From positions 1-64,000 of the forward strand of contig JAFGPW010000005.1 in assembly GCA_016935985.1 (NCBI GenBank): 64,000 bases of DNA, given 5' to 3'. Made by a program: the position numbers and the translations under genes. Shown here piece by piece: positions 23,523 to 31,796 of this stretch. This DNA is from Candidatus Woesearchaeota archaeon. Its GTDB lineage: Archaea; Nanobdellota; Nanobdellia; Woesearchaeales; JAFGPW01. The notes beneath the pieces were generated by a model. The model was not told the DNA's origin, searched no databases, and was given only the letters and a program-made list of their open reading frames with translations. Position 1 is the first letter of the stretch; each line of letters begins with the position of its first letter.

Positions 23523-25742
23523 ATGCTCAAAGACTTCAAGCCGCGCCTCTACCAGGAGACTATATTCTCGACAGCGGTGCAGAAGAACACGCTCGTGGTG
23601 CTGCCCACCGGCATGGGCAAGACCGCGATAGCGATGATGCTCGCCGTCTACCGGGCCGGCCAGTTCCCGCAGACAAAGGCCATCTTCATGGCGCCGACAA
23701 AGCCGCTCGCCGAGCAGCACCTGCAGGTCTTCAGGGCGAAGATAGGGCTCCCCGACGAGAAGTTCGCGCTCTTCACCGGCGCGGTCAGGCCCGAGACCAG
23801 GGAGGCGCTCTGGAAGGACGCCCAGTTCGTCTTCGCGACCCCGCAGGGCCTGGAGAATGATATCATCCAGAACAGGATCAGGCTCGAGGACGTCTCGCTG
23901 CTCGTCTTCGATGAGGCCCACCGCGCGGTCGGCGACTACTCGTATGTCTGGATCGCGAAGCAGTACCACAAGCGCGCCCACTACCCGCGCATCCTCGCGC
24001 TCACCGCATCCCCCGGGTCGGAGATCGAGAAGATCAAGGAGGTGTGCGTGAACCTCCACATCGAGGATGTGGAGATCAGGACCGACGAGGACCCCGACGT
24101 CAAGCCGTACGTTTTCCCGATCGAGGTCGTCTGGGACGAGGTGGACCTGCCCGAGCGGTTCAAGGAGGCGAGACGGCACCTTGAGTCGTGCCTGCGCGAC
24201 AAGGTCCGCGCGATAAAGGCGCTCGGCTTCCTCGAGAGCGCGAACCTGCAGGACCTCTCCAAGAAGGCGCTGCTCGAACTCCAGGCGAAGCTGCACGGAA
24301 GCTTGCGCGACGGGAAGGACTTCGAGACCATGAAGGCTATCTCGCTCGCGGCAGAGGCGATGAAGGTCTACCACGCGCTCGAGCTCCTCGAGACGCAGGG
24401 GGCAGGCCCGCTCCACCGCTATCTCTCGAAGCTCCAGGCCGAAGCGAAGACCTCGAAGGTGAAGGCGGTGCAGAACCTCGTGCGCGACCTGCATTTCAAG
24501 AGCGCATCCGTCCTCGCCGCGCGGCTCGTCGAGGAGGGCATCGAGCATCCGAAGCTGCCGCGGCTGCGCGGGATCATCGCGCGCGCGACAAAGGGCCCTG
24601 ATGCGAAGGTGATCGTCTTCTGCCAGTACCGCGACACCGCGCAGGCGATAGTCGACGACCTCAACGCCATCGAAGGAGTGACCTGCAGGCTCTTCGTCGG
24701 CCAGATGAAGAAAGGGACGACTGGCCTCTCCCAAAAGCGGCAGATCGAGATGCTCGACGAGTTCAGGAAGGACGGCTTCAACGTCATCTGCATGACGTCG
24801 GTCGGGGAGGAGGGGCTCGACATCCCTGAGGTCGATCTCGTGGTGTTCTACGAGCCGATACCATCCGCCATCAGGCACATCCAGCGTCGCGGCAGGACCG
24901 GCAGGCACAAGGAAGGCAGGGTCATCATCCTCTCGACGAGGGACACGCGCGACCAGGGATACCGCTGGAGCGCGCACCACAAGGAAAAAAGGATGCACCG
25001 CAACCTCGCGACGCTCCGGAAGAGCCTCGCCGGCGTCTTCCACTCGGCGTCGGCAGGACAGACGACGATGGATTCCTACGGCGGCGAGACGCCAGTCCGC
25101 ATCGTCGCCGACTACCGCGAGAAGGGAAACACCATCATCAAGGATCTGATCGAGATGGGCGCCGACGTCTCGCTCGATACCTTGAAGTACGCCGACTACG
25201 TCGCGTCGCAGCGTGTCGGGATCGAGGTGAAGCGCGTGCCCGACTTCGTCAACTCCATCGTGGATAAGCGGCTGCTCCTGCAGATGAAGGACCTCAAGCA
25301 GGGCTACGCGCGGCCGCTCGTGGTCATCGAGGGAGAGGAGGACATCTACGAGGTGCGGAACGTGCACCCGAACGCGATCCGCGGCATGCTCGCGACGATC
25401 GCCGTGAGCTATGGCATCCCAATCGTGCACACGCGCAATGCGAAGGACACCGCAGGCCTCATCCTCACGATCGCGCGGCGCGAGCAGGAGACCGGCGGGA
25501 GGGACTTCTCGCTCCACCAGGAGAAGAAGCCGCTCACGCTCCGCGAGCAGCAGGAGTACATCGTGGAGGCGCTCCCGAGCATCGGGCCGGGGCTCGCAAG
25601 GCCGCTCCTCGAGCGCTTCGGCAGCGTGCGCGGCGTGATGACCGGGAAAAGGGAGGAGCTCGAGGAGGTGCCCCTCATCGGCAAGAAGAAGGCGCAAGCG
25701 ATACGCGACGTGCTCGATGCGGCGTATGAGAAGAAAAATTAA
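23523..25742 (+). CDS. hef: Hef helicase/nuclease for stalled replication forks
   Basis: A 739-aa fusion of an SF2 helicase and an XPF-type nuclease, acting on fork and flap DNA. Helicase motifs: Walker A LPTGMGKT (27-34), DEAH (130-133), motif III LTASPGS, motif VI QRRGRTGRHKEGRV. The nuclease half has VADYREKGN and GIEVKRVPDF, where the usual ERKxxxD reads EVKxxxxD (E568, K570). Two helix-hairpin-helix motifs follow (SIGPGLARPLLERFGSV, VPLIGKKKAQAI). PCNA, RFC and primase genes elsewhere in the window are functional partners by family knowledge. Confidence 0.95.
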   Translation: MLKDFKPRLYQETIFSTAVQKNTLVVLPTGMGKTAIAMMLAVYRAGQFPQTKAIFMAPTKPLAEQHLQVFRAKIGLPDEKFALFTGAVRPETREALWKDAQFVFATPQGLENDIIQNRIRLEDVSLLVFDEAHRAVGDYSYVWIAKQYHKRAHYPRILALTASPGSEIEKIKEVCVNLHIEDVEIRTDEDPDVKPYVFPIEVVWDEVDLPERFKEARRHLESCLRDKVRAIKALGFLESANLQDLSKKALLELQAKLHGSLRDGKDFETMKAISLAAEAMKVYHALELLETQGAGPLHRYLSKLQAEAKTSKVKAVQNLVRDLHFKSASVLAARLVEEGIEHPKLPRLRGIIARATKGPDAKVIVFCQYRDTAQAIVDDLNAIEGVTCRLFVGQMKKGTTGLSQKRQIEMLDEFRKDGFNVICMTSVGEEGLDIPEVDLVVFYEPIPSAIRHIQRRGRTGRHKEGRVIILSTRDTRDQGYRWSAHHKEKRMHRNLATLRKSLAGVFHSASAGQTTMDSYGGETPVRIVADYREKGNTIIKDLIEMGADVSLDTLKYADYVASQRVGIEVKRVPDFVNSIVDKRLLLQMKDLKQGYARPLVVIEGEEDIYEVRNVHPNAIRGMLATIAVSYGIPIVHTRNAKDTAGLILTIARREQETGGRDFSLHQEKKPLTLREQQEYIVEALPSIGPGLARPLLERFGSVRGVMTGKREELEEVPLIGKKKAQAIRDVLDAAYEKKN

Positions 25743-25760
25743 TAAGTATAATTATCTTTA

Positions 25761-26561
25761 TCATTTATATATATTTATTGTGGTTGCTTTACGATAGGGT
25801 TTCTGAGCAGAATTTTTTAATGCGGTAATATTTAACGATTCAGCTTTCGAATGACAATTGGGGCATAATATGATTAAGTTATTCACTCGGTTATTAGCCG
25901 GGTTTTTATCGATATGATGTATATGTAATTTTGATTGATTATCCCCACATAACTGACAAGAATTTTCTGCTCTTCGATATACTATTTTTTTTATTTTAGA
26001 TTTAATTGGAATTCTTTCTTTCCTGGTACTTTCCCTATCGTCGAATCCGAAACCAATAGAACTCCCTTTCTTTCTAATTATTTGAGATTTTGGTTCTTCA
26101 CCCAACCACTTACCTTCTTCTTCATTCCATTCTTTTTCATTACCATAATTACATTGTTTACAGATGAAAAAATGCCTATCATACTTTTTTTCTCTGATAA
26201 TGGTTTTTTCCGTTCCCTCAACATTTTCTGTGGTACCATCATCATATTTGTAAATTTTTGTGTAATAAGTATAAGGTTCTTTTTTTAGTCCTAAATCTTG
26301 TTTCCATTCCAATTTCTCAGTTTTCCTGAAAGGTCTTTTACAATTCGGACATCGTGTAACCCATAGGAAAAAGGTAAGTATCCCAAAAAGTGTTCCAAAG
26401 ACTGTGGAGGGAATGGTAAAAGATTGAGGGATGGTTTTTCCAAGAATTATTAATATTATTAAACCAATAAATGCGATTGTAACTAAACCAGTGTAATATA
26501 CAGGTTCTTGATAGAACTTCCAAGGAATGATTTCTTTGTTAATCACAAGCATATCATTCAT
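25761..26561 (-). CDS. Membrane-anchored HNH endonuclease-like protein, AT-rich (likely acquired)
   Basis: A 266-aa protein. Two membrane helices (TGLVTIAFIGLIILIILG and FTIPSTVFGTLFGILTFFLW, about residues 23-65) are followed by a zinc-ribbon region (RCPNCKR ... FICKQCN). A C-terminal HNH nuclease domain has CQLCG, LHIHHIDKNPANNR and NLIILCPNCH with all expected His/Cys ligands. Codons are strongly A/T-rich, unlike every neighbour, pointing to horizontal transfer. A nuclease anchored at the membrane could act on incoming DNA, but that is speculation. ATG 26561 has a minus-strand TATA box at 26571-26583. It converges with hef across 18 nt. Confidence 0.85.
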   Translation of the reverse strand: MNDMLVINKEIIPWKFYQEPVYYTGLVTIAFIGLIILIILGKTIPQSFTIPSTVFGTLFGILTFFLWVTRCPNCKRPFRKTEKLEWKQDLGLKKEPYTYYTKIYKYDDGTTENVEGTEKTIIREKKYDRHFFICKQCNYGNEKEWNEEEGKWLGEEPKSQIIRKKGSSIGFGFDDRESTRKERIPIKSKIKKIVYRRAENSCQLCGDNQSKLHIHHIDKNPANNRVNNLIILCPNCHSKAESLNITALKNSAQKPYRKATTINIYK

Positions 26562-26570
26562 TTTATTAAG

Positions 26571-26583
26571 TATTTAAATATAT
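26571..26583 (-). promoter_or_regulatory. TATA box of the HNH gene
   Basis: Minus-strand ATATTTAAATACT about 16 nt upstream of ATG 26561. Its proximity suggests transcription starts at or inside the first codons, or that the second Met (26552) is used. Confidence 0.4.
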
Positions 26584-26615
26584 CCCATTGTTAACAAGCG
26601 TAATTAAATTAGAAT

Positions 26616-26939
26616 TCAGTCTAGCTCGCCGTCGGCCTCGTAGTCCTCTTTGTCCTCATCCTCGGCATTCTCGTCCCGGGAATCGCCTGCCGCTTCCTCG
26701 TCCTCCTCGATCTCGGTGACGAGCAGCGTCTCGGAGCGGTCGATGCCTTCCGTTATCATCAGCGTGTTCCTGATGAAGTCGTTCAGCGCGTGCCGGTCGT
26801 CCGCCACCACCTTCGCGACGAGGTCGTACTGGCCGTAGACCTCGTGGATCTCCGCCATCGGCGCGTGCTTCGCGAGCGCCTTGCAGACGAGCTTGGCCTT
26901 GCCGTGCCCGGCCTTGATGAGGATGAAGGCGATCTCCAT
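26616..26939 (-). CDS. Stand-alone RAM (Lrp/AsnC ligand-binding) domain protein
   Basis: A 107-aa protein with the Lrp/AsnC effector domain but no HTH: IAFILIKAGHGKAKLVCKAL, IHEVYGQYDLVAKVVADD, LNDFIRNTLMITEGIDRSETLL. It has an unusual acidic tail of about 25 residues rich in Glu/Asp. Stand-alone RAM domains can bind amino acids and modulate full-length Lrp proteins. ATG 26939 gives the natural domain start; longer upstream frames do not fit. A TATA-like GATTAATAAAC (minus strand, about 26962-26972) lies about 28 nt upstream. Divergent from lemA. Confidence 0.88.
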   Translation of the reverse strand: MEIAFILIKAGHGKAKLVCKALAKHAPMAEIHEVYGQYDLVAKVVADDRHALNDFIRNTLMITEGIDRSETLLVTEIEEDEEAAGDSRDENAEDEDKEDYEADGELD

Positions 26940-27020
26940 GCGGCAGAGAACGCCAGCCCCGTTTATTAATCTTGCGCAACCCCCTCTGGAGCCGCATCCG
27001 GCTCGCATCTCTCCTGAGGA

Positions 27021-27034
27021 AGATTTATATAGTG
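27021..27034 (+). promoter_or_regulatory. TATA box of lemA-htpX
   Basis: AGATTTATATAGTG about 48 nt before the lemA ATG. The leader carries a strong Shine-Dalgarno, GGAGGTGAT at 27063-27071, 4 nt before the ATG, the best in the window. Confidence 0.6.
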
Positions 27035-27075
27035 ACTCATCTTGCCCGGAACCCTCAAACCAGGAGGTGATATCC

Positions 27076-27630
27076 ATGGTCGATGCGACTATTATCATCA
27101 TCGTTGTTGCGGTCGTCGTGGCGCTCTATCTCATCCTTGTCTACAACGGCCTGATACGCATCAAGAACCGCGTCGAGAACGCGTGGGCGCAGATTGATGT
27201 CCAGCTGAGGAGACGGTATGACCTCATCCCGAACCTCGTCTCCACCGTCAAGGGCTATGCCAAGCACGAGAAGGAGCTGCTCACCCAGGTGACGAGGGAG
27301 CGCAGCAACCTCGTCGGCGGCGCGAGCATGGCGAAGAAGGCGGCGGCGTCAGACGCGATAACGGGCGCGCTGAAATCCCTCTTCGCGGTCGCGGAGAACT
27401 ACCCCGACCTGAAGGCGAACCAGAACTTCATGCAGCTCCAGGAGGAGCTCTCAGGGACGGAATCCAAGATCGCGTATGCGCGCCAGTTCTACAACGACCA
27501 GGTGATGCTCTTTAATACCAAGCTCCAGGTCTTCCCGACGAACGTCTTCGGCCGCATGCTCGGCTTTTCGGACAAGGAGATGTTCGAGACCAAGGGCGCG
27601 GCGCGGGAGAACGTCAAGGTCGAGTTCTAG
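27076..27630 (+). CDS. lemA: LemA family membrane protein
   Basis: A 184-aa protein with one N-terminal membrane helix (TIIIIVVAVVVALYLILVYNGL) and a long helical external or cytoplasmic bundle: NRVENAWAQIDVQLRRRYDLI, NLVSTVKGYAKHEKELL, ENYPDLKANQNFMQLQEEL and ARQFYNDQVMLFNTKLQVFP, all classic LemA blocks. Its function is not settled. It pairs with htpX 21 nt downstream, an arrangement seen in bacteria and archaea. The start ATG 27076 is set by the strong ribosome-binding site. Confidence 0.95.
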   Translation: MVDATIIIIVVAVVVALYLILVYNGLIRIKNRVENAWAQIDVQLRRRYDLIPNLVSTVKGYAKHEKELLTQVTRERSNLVGGASMAKKAAASDAITGALKSLFAVAENYPDLKANQNFMQLQEELSGTESKIAYARQFYNDQVMLFNTKLQVFPTNVFGRMLGFSDKEMFETKGAARENVKVEF

Positions 27631-27651
27631 GCCTGCAGCAGAGGGTCCGCG

Positions 27652-28551
27652 ATGGTGGATTTCTACCAGCACATCACCGCGAACAAGGTGAAGTCCTATG
27701 TACTCCTCGTGCTCTTCCTCTTCGTCGTCATCCTCCTCGGCGGCGTGCTCGGCGAGGCGTTCTGGGGCAGCTTCGAATTCGGCATCATCTTCGCTTTCAT
27801 ATTCGGCGTCGTCTACTCGCTCGTCGGCTGGTTCTCCGGGCAGAGCATGATAGCCTCGGTCTCGAAGGCGAAGCGGATCGAGAAGAAGGATGACCCGTAT
27901 CTCTGGAACACCGTCGAGGGCCTCTCGATCGCCGCCGGCATCCCGATGCCCAAGGTCTACATGATCGAGGAGGAGTCGATGAACGCCTTCGCGACCGGCA
28001 GGGATCCCGGACACAGCCTGGTATGCGTCACCTCAGGCCTGAGGAAGAGGATGAACCGCCAGGAGCTCGAGGGCGTGCTCGCGCACGAGCTCGCGCACAT
28101 CAAGAACTACGACATCCGCATCATGATGCTGACGACGGTGCTCATCGGCGTCGTCACCCTCCTCTCCGACTTCATGCTGCGAAGCTTCCTCTGGGGCGGC
28201 GGCAGGCGCAGGAGCGACTCCGGGAACGCCGGCGCGATCCTCGTGGTGGTCGCGCTCGTGCTCGCGATCCTCGCGCCGATCATCGCCCAGCTGATGCGGC
28301 TTGCTATCTCGCGCAAGCGCGAGTACCTCGCCGACGCGAACGGCGCGCTGCTCACCCGCTACCCCCCCGGCCTCGCGAACGCTCTTCGGAAGATCCGCGA
28401 CGACCACGACACGCTCGTCGACTCCGCCAACAAGGCGACCGCTCACCTCTACATCGAGAACCCGATGAGGAAGGCCAAGGGCGCGGTCAACCATCTCTTC
28501 TCGACGCATCCGGACATCGACGACCGCATCAAGCGCCTTGAGGCGATGTAG
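27652..28551 (+). CDS. htpX: HtpX-type membrane zinc metalloprotease (M48)
   Basis: A 299-aa protease for quality control of membrane proteins. Two N-terminal membrane helices (YVLLVLFLFVVILLGGVLG; FGIIFAFIFGVVYSLVGWF) precede the zinc motif HELAHIKN (H145-H149). The third ligand Glu sits in KREYLADANGALLT. Two further helices lie between (MLTTVLIGVVTLLSDF; AILVVVALVLAILAP). The end FSTHPDIDDRIKRLEAM is typical. It follows lemA in one operon, and its last 23 nt overlap the convergent TOPRIM gene. Confidence 0.95.
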   Translation: MVDFYQHITANKVKSYVLLVLFLFVVILLGGVLGEAFWGSFEFGIIFAFIFGVVYSLVGWFSGQSMIASVSKAKRIEKKDDPYLWNTVEGLSIAAGIPMPKVYMIEEESMNAFATGRDPGHSLVCVTSGLRKRMNRQELEGVLAHELAHIKNYDIRIMMLTTVLIGVVTLLSDFMLRSFLWGGGRRRSDSGNAGAILVVVALVLAILAPIIAQLMRLAISRKREYLADANGALLTRYPPGLANALRKIRDDHDTLVDSANKATAHLYIENPMRKAKGAVNHLFSTHPDIDDRIKRLEAM

Positions 28552-28927
28552 CCAGGCGCTCGAGGTAGGCGGGAAGACCCTCTATCTGGCGCAGCTTCGT
28601 CTCGCGCAGCAGGAACTCCCTGAACCGGGCATCCACCTGAACGCCCATCCGGGACAGGCCTGAGTTGAGCGCGCCGTAGAGCTTCTTCCCCTCGCGGTCG
28701 AGGTCGGTCAGGATGATCGCGCGCCGTGCGCGCGCCGCGACCTCTTCGCACACCGCATAGAGGGGCTTTGCCAGCTCGTAGACGCCCGTGATGCCGAAGG
28801 CATTGAGCGCCCGCACGTCCTTCTTTCCTTCCACGATGATCAGCCCGTCGGCACCCTTCAGGTCCTCTATCCAGGCGATCAGGCCGTCATAGGTCGCTGC
28901 CATCGTCCCATCAGAGAGGTTCGACAT
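28529..28927 (-). CDS. Small TOPRIM-domain protein
   Basis: A 132-aa protein built around a TOPRIM fold: GLIIVEGKKDVRALNAFG (catalytic Glu) and RRAIILTDLDREGKKLYGAL (DxD motif). This is the size of DnaG/RNase M5-like stand-alone TOPRIM proteins found in archaea; an RNA or DNA nicking or processing role is possible. It may start at ATG 28927 (MSNLSDG) or ATG 28903 (MAATYDGL); a GTG at 28930 is less likely. Its 3' end overlaps htpX by 23 nt, tail to tail. It is divergent from the primase gene with 35 nt between. Confidence 0.83.
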   Translation of the reverse strand: MSNLSDGTMAATYDGLIAWIEDLKGADGLIIVEGKKDVRALNAFGITGVYELAKPLYAVCEEVAARARRAIILTDLDREGKKLYGALNSGLSRMGVQVDARFREFLLRETKLRQIEGLPAYLERLATSPQGA

Positions 28928-28928
28928 C

Positions 28929-28942
28929 ACATTTTATAAACC
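28929..28942 (+). promoter_or_regulatory. TATA box of the primase gene
   Basis: ACATTTTATAAACC about 27 nt before ATG 28963, predicting a leaderless mRNA. It lies right at the start of the divergent TOPRIM gene. Confidence 0.6.
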
Positions 28943-28962
28943 TTCGTCCGATACCCCTGCCC

Positions 28963-30516
28963 ATGATCGACATCGGCACTGCCCTGCGCCACTACAAGCG
29001 CCGCGATATCCAGGAGGCGATCCTCGCGACAGCGCACGGGAGGGAGGTGGCGGTGAAGTTCGGCACCGGGTTCGGCAAGCGCCCTGACATGCTCCAGTAC
29101 CCCGCCGACGTGCTCGAGTTCGCGAAGCAGCGCGCGACCTCGTTCCACATCTCTGAGGAACGGTGGAGCAACGTGCTGCAGCTCAAGCCCCAGATGAGCG
29201 CAAAGGAGCTCGAATCGCTCAGGATCGGCTGGGACCTCGTGATCGACGTCGACTTCGAGGAGTTCTCGGCGACGCGGCTCATCGCGGATGCCATCGTCCA
29301 GGCGCTCAAGGACCATGGCATCAGGGCAGTCTCGTGCAAGTTCTCGGGCAACAAGGGCTTCCACATCGGGGTGCCGTACGAGGCCTTCGCGAAGGGCCCC
29401 GGCGACACCGAGACCAGGAAGATGTTCCCTGACATGACGCGGCGCATCGTCGCGTACCTGATGGACTGTATCGACAGCAAGGAGAACCGGTTTTCCCTCT
29501 CGAAACGGATTCTCGCCGACCCGGGCTTCAGGCGGTACCTGCAGGAGACCGGCAAGACTCAGCAGGATTTCTTCAAGGAGAGCTGCGCCTCCTGCGGCGC
29601 CGAGGCGAAGGGACGGGCCGGGACGGCGAGGTATGAGTTCATCTGCCCGAAGTGCCAGTACCGGGAGATGAGGGAGAAGGATGAGCGGTTCCTCGCGTGC
29701 GGTCGGTGCGGGAGCATCATGGAGAAGATGGTGCATGAGACTGTGCGGACGTGCCGGTGCGGCAGCACCTCGTTCGAGGAGCGGCTCGACCTCAAGGTCG
29801 ACACGCTCCTCATATCCTCGCGCCATCTCTACCGCTCCGCCTATTCGCTGCACGAGAAGTCAGGCCTCGTCTCGGTCCCGGTCGACCCTGACAGGGTGCT
29901 CGAGTTCGAGCGCGAGAGCGCAGCCCCTGACGGTCTCGATCTCTCGCCGCACACCTTCCTCGATCCCTCGCGCGCGACGCCTGACGAGGCGCGCGAGCTC
30001 GTGATCAGGGCGTTTGACCACAGCCCGCGCATCGAAGCCACGCTCGACGGGTTCGAGAAGCGGCACGCGAAGGAGTTCGAGGAGCTCGAAGAGGCCGCTC
30101 CCCTCGAGGCATTCCCGCCGTGCATGCGGCTCGGCCTAGCAGGCCTCAAGGACGGCAAGAAGCGCTTCATGTTCTGCCTGGTGAATTTCCTCCAGAACGT
30201 CGGCTGGACGCACGAGATGATCGAGGAAGCGCTCGATGAGTGGAACGCGAAGAACCCGGAGCAGCTCAGGAAGGTGGTCCTCAAGGGCCAACTCTCCTAC
30301 CGGAAGAACGCGAAGGAGAAGGTGCTGCCGCCGAACTGCGACAACAGGACCTATTATATAGACCTCGGCATCTGCCATCCTGACAACCTCTGCGTGAAGA
30401 TCAAGAACCCGGTCCAGTATGTCAGGAGGAAGCTCCTCTACTCCCCTGCCAGGCGCAGGAAGGCAAGGCGGGCTCCCGAGAGCGAACCTACCGGGCAGCC
30501 GGCAGGGAAGCCGTAG
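28963..30516 (+). CDS. priS: Single-chain DNA primase: PriS catalytic domain fused to PriL-type Fe-S domain
   Basis: Synthesises RNA/DNA primers for replication. In its 517 residues, 1-330 are PriS: active-site DVDFEE (D95, D97), SGNKGFHIG (S128-H134), third Asp in KVDTLLIS (D280), plus a zinc-binding insert (CASC, CPKC, CGRC, CRCG). Residues about 380-490 match the PriL C-terminal domain: C387 (PPCMRL), C459 (PNCDN), C471 and C477 (ICHPDNLC) are four Cys spaced as the 4Fe-4S ligands. The PriL N-terminal part is missing or reduced to a linker. A fused, single-polypeptide primase is known in Nanoarchaeum, supporting a DPANN assignment. A Lys/Arg-Pro tail ends the chain. Confidence 0.92.
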   Translation: MIDIGTALRHYKRRDIQEAILATAHGREVAVKFGTGFGKRPDMLQYPADVLEFAKQRATSFHISEERWSNVLQLKPQMSAKELESLRIGWDLVIDVDFEEFSATRLIADAIVQALKDHGIRAVSCKFSGNKGFHIGVPYEAFAKGPGDTETRKMFPDMTRRIVAYLMDCIDSKENRFSLSKRILADPGFRRYLQETGKTQQDFFKESCASCGAEAKGRAGTARYEFICPKCQYREMREKDERFLACGRCGSIMEKMVHETVRTCRCGSTSFEERLDLKVDTLLISSRHLYRSAYSLHEKSGLVSVPVDPDRVLEFERESAAPDGLDLSPHTFLDPSRATPDEARELVIRAFDHSPRIEATLDGFEKRHAKEFEELEEAAPLEAFPPCMRLGLAGLKDGKKRFMFCLVNFLQNVGWTHEMIEEALDEWNAKNPEQLRKVVLKGQLSYRKNAKEKVLPPNCDNRTYYIDLGICHPDNLCVKIKNPVQYVRRKLLYSPARRRKARRAPESEPTGQPAGKP

Positions 30517-30554
30517 GAGGCTATATAGGTAAGCATCCCTCCTGCGCAACCACA

Positions 30555-30732
30555 ACATTTATAAAGAGCCCCGCGTTTCCCACGCCCACTCTATTCGGTG
30601 TTTAAACAGGACCGATAAAGGTTTAAATACCGTCATTACACCAATCGAAGCCTGAAAAAAAGTCTTTCAGACTAGCGGATGATGAAATCCTTCGTTCTGA
30701 AAGAAAGGCTTTAGGAAAAGGCTTATTTATCC
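30555..30732 (+). promoter_or_regulatory. Promoter and structured leader of the ribosomal operon
   Basis: Three TATA-like boxes lie before rpl3: CATTTATAAAG (30556-30566), GGTTTAAATACC (30620-30631) and CTTATTTATCC (30722-30732). The middle one would start RNA near 30650, exactly before a set of alternative hairpins: TTTCAG (30665-30670) can pair with upstream CTGAAA (30652-30657), or as TCTTTCAGA (30663-30671) with downstream TCTGAAAGA (30696-30704). A direct repeat AAAGGCTT follows (30704-30711 and 30717-30724). The leader to the rpl3 ATG would be about 150 nt. No ORF is evident in this 282-nt gap. Confidence 0.55.
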
Positions 30733-30798
30733 GTCATACGGGAAAATGTGCCTTTGCAGCTAGGACTGTCCCCAAAAAGGGGAGAGATATGAGAAACC

Positions 30799-31794
30799 AT
30801 GCCGAAGAAGAAGGCGCCGCGATCAGGAAGCATGCAGTTTTGGCCTAGGAAACGGGCCAAGCGCAGCTATGCCCGTGTCAGGTCCTGGCCTGCGGCGAAG
30901 GACGCGACCCTGCTCGGCTACGCAGGGTATAAGGTCGGCATGACCCACCTCATGGTCAAGGACAACGGTCCGCGCTCGCGCACCAAGGGCGAGACGATAG
31001 CAGTGCCGGCGACGATCATCGAGTGCCCGCCGATCAGGCCGCTCGCAGTCAGGTTCTACACCGACACGCCCTACGGCCGCACGCTCGCCGCAGAGGTCGC
31101 GCTCAAGGCGGAGAAGGAGCTCTCCCGCAAGATATCGCTTCCCAAGAAGCAGGGGAAGACGCTCGAGGGAATGGAAGGCGGGCTCGAGGGGATCGATGAT
31201 ATCACGCTCGTCGTCCACACCCAGCCCAAGCTCACCGGCATCGGCAAGAAGAGGCCTGATGTCTTCGAGATAGGGATCGGCGGCGCCACGGCCGGTGACA
31301 AGCTCGCCTATGCGAAGTCGGTCGCCGCGAAAGAGATTATGGTCGGTGACCTGTTCAGGCCGGGCGAGCAGCTCGACATCCACGCGGTCACGAAAGGCAA
31401 GGGGACCGCAGGGCCGGTCAAGCGCTTCGGCATCGGGCTCAAGGCGCACAAGAGCGAGAAGGGCCAGAGGAGGCCGGGATCGCTCGGCCCCTGGAAAGCG
31501 CAGGGGCATGTCATGTACAGGGTCGCGATGGCCGGCAAGATGGGATACTCCCAGCGGACCGAATACAACAAGTGGCTTCTCGGCATCGAGACCGACCCGG
31601 CGAAGCTGAACGTCGCCGGCGGCCACATCAACTACGGCATCGTAAAGAACCCGTGCATCATCGTCAAGGGGTCGGTGGCCGGCCCGAAGAAGCGCATCAT
31701 CAGGTTCACGAAGCCGATGCGGCCGAACAGGCAGATCCCGTCGCAACCGCCTGAGATACTCACGATTAGCATATCATCCAAGCAGGGCAACTGA
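30799..31794 (+). CDS. rpl3: Ribosomal protein L3 (uL3)
   Basis: A large-subunit core protein near the peptidyl-transferase centre. The 331 aa start PKKKAPRSGSMQFWPRKRAKRSY as in archaeal L3, with AGYKVGMTHLMV and the loop QRRPGSLGPWKAQGHVMYRV. First gene of the S10-spc superoperon, preceded by GGGGAGAGAT. The next gene starts 2 nt after its stop. Confidence 0.98.
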   Translation: MPKKKAPRSGSMQFWPRKRAKRSYARVRSWPAAKDATLLGYAGYKVGMTHLMVKDNGPRSRTKGETIAVPATIIECPPIRPLAVRFYTDTPYGRTLAAEVALKAEKELSRKISLPKKQGKTLEGMEGGLEGIDDITLVVHTQPKLTGIGKKRPDVFEIGIGGATAGDKLAYAKSVAAKEIMVGDLFRPGEQLDIHAVTKGKGTAGPVKRFGIGLKAHKSEKGQRRPGSLGPWKAQGHVMYRVAMAGKMGYSQRTEYNKWLLGIETDPAKLNVAGGHINYGIVKNPCIIVKGSVAGPKKRIIRFTKPMRPNRQIPSQPPEILTISISSKQGN

Positions 31795-31796
31795 CC

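Noticed and set aside
23331..25697. A 788-codon minus-strand open frame across hef
   Set aside because: Same antisense effect; no recognisable domain, and hef is certain.
30663..30704. A C/D box guide RNA in the ribosomal leader (ATGATGA and CTGA elements)
   Set aside because: The CTGA lies inside the perfect 9-bp stem rather than next to a kink-turn, and second C'/D boxes are not seen.
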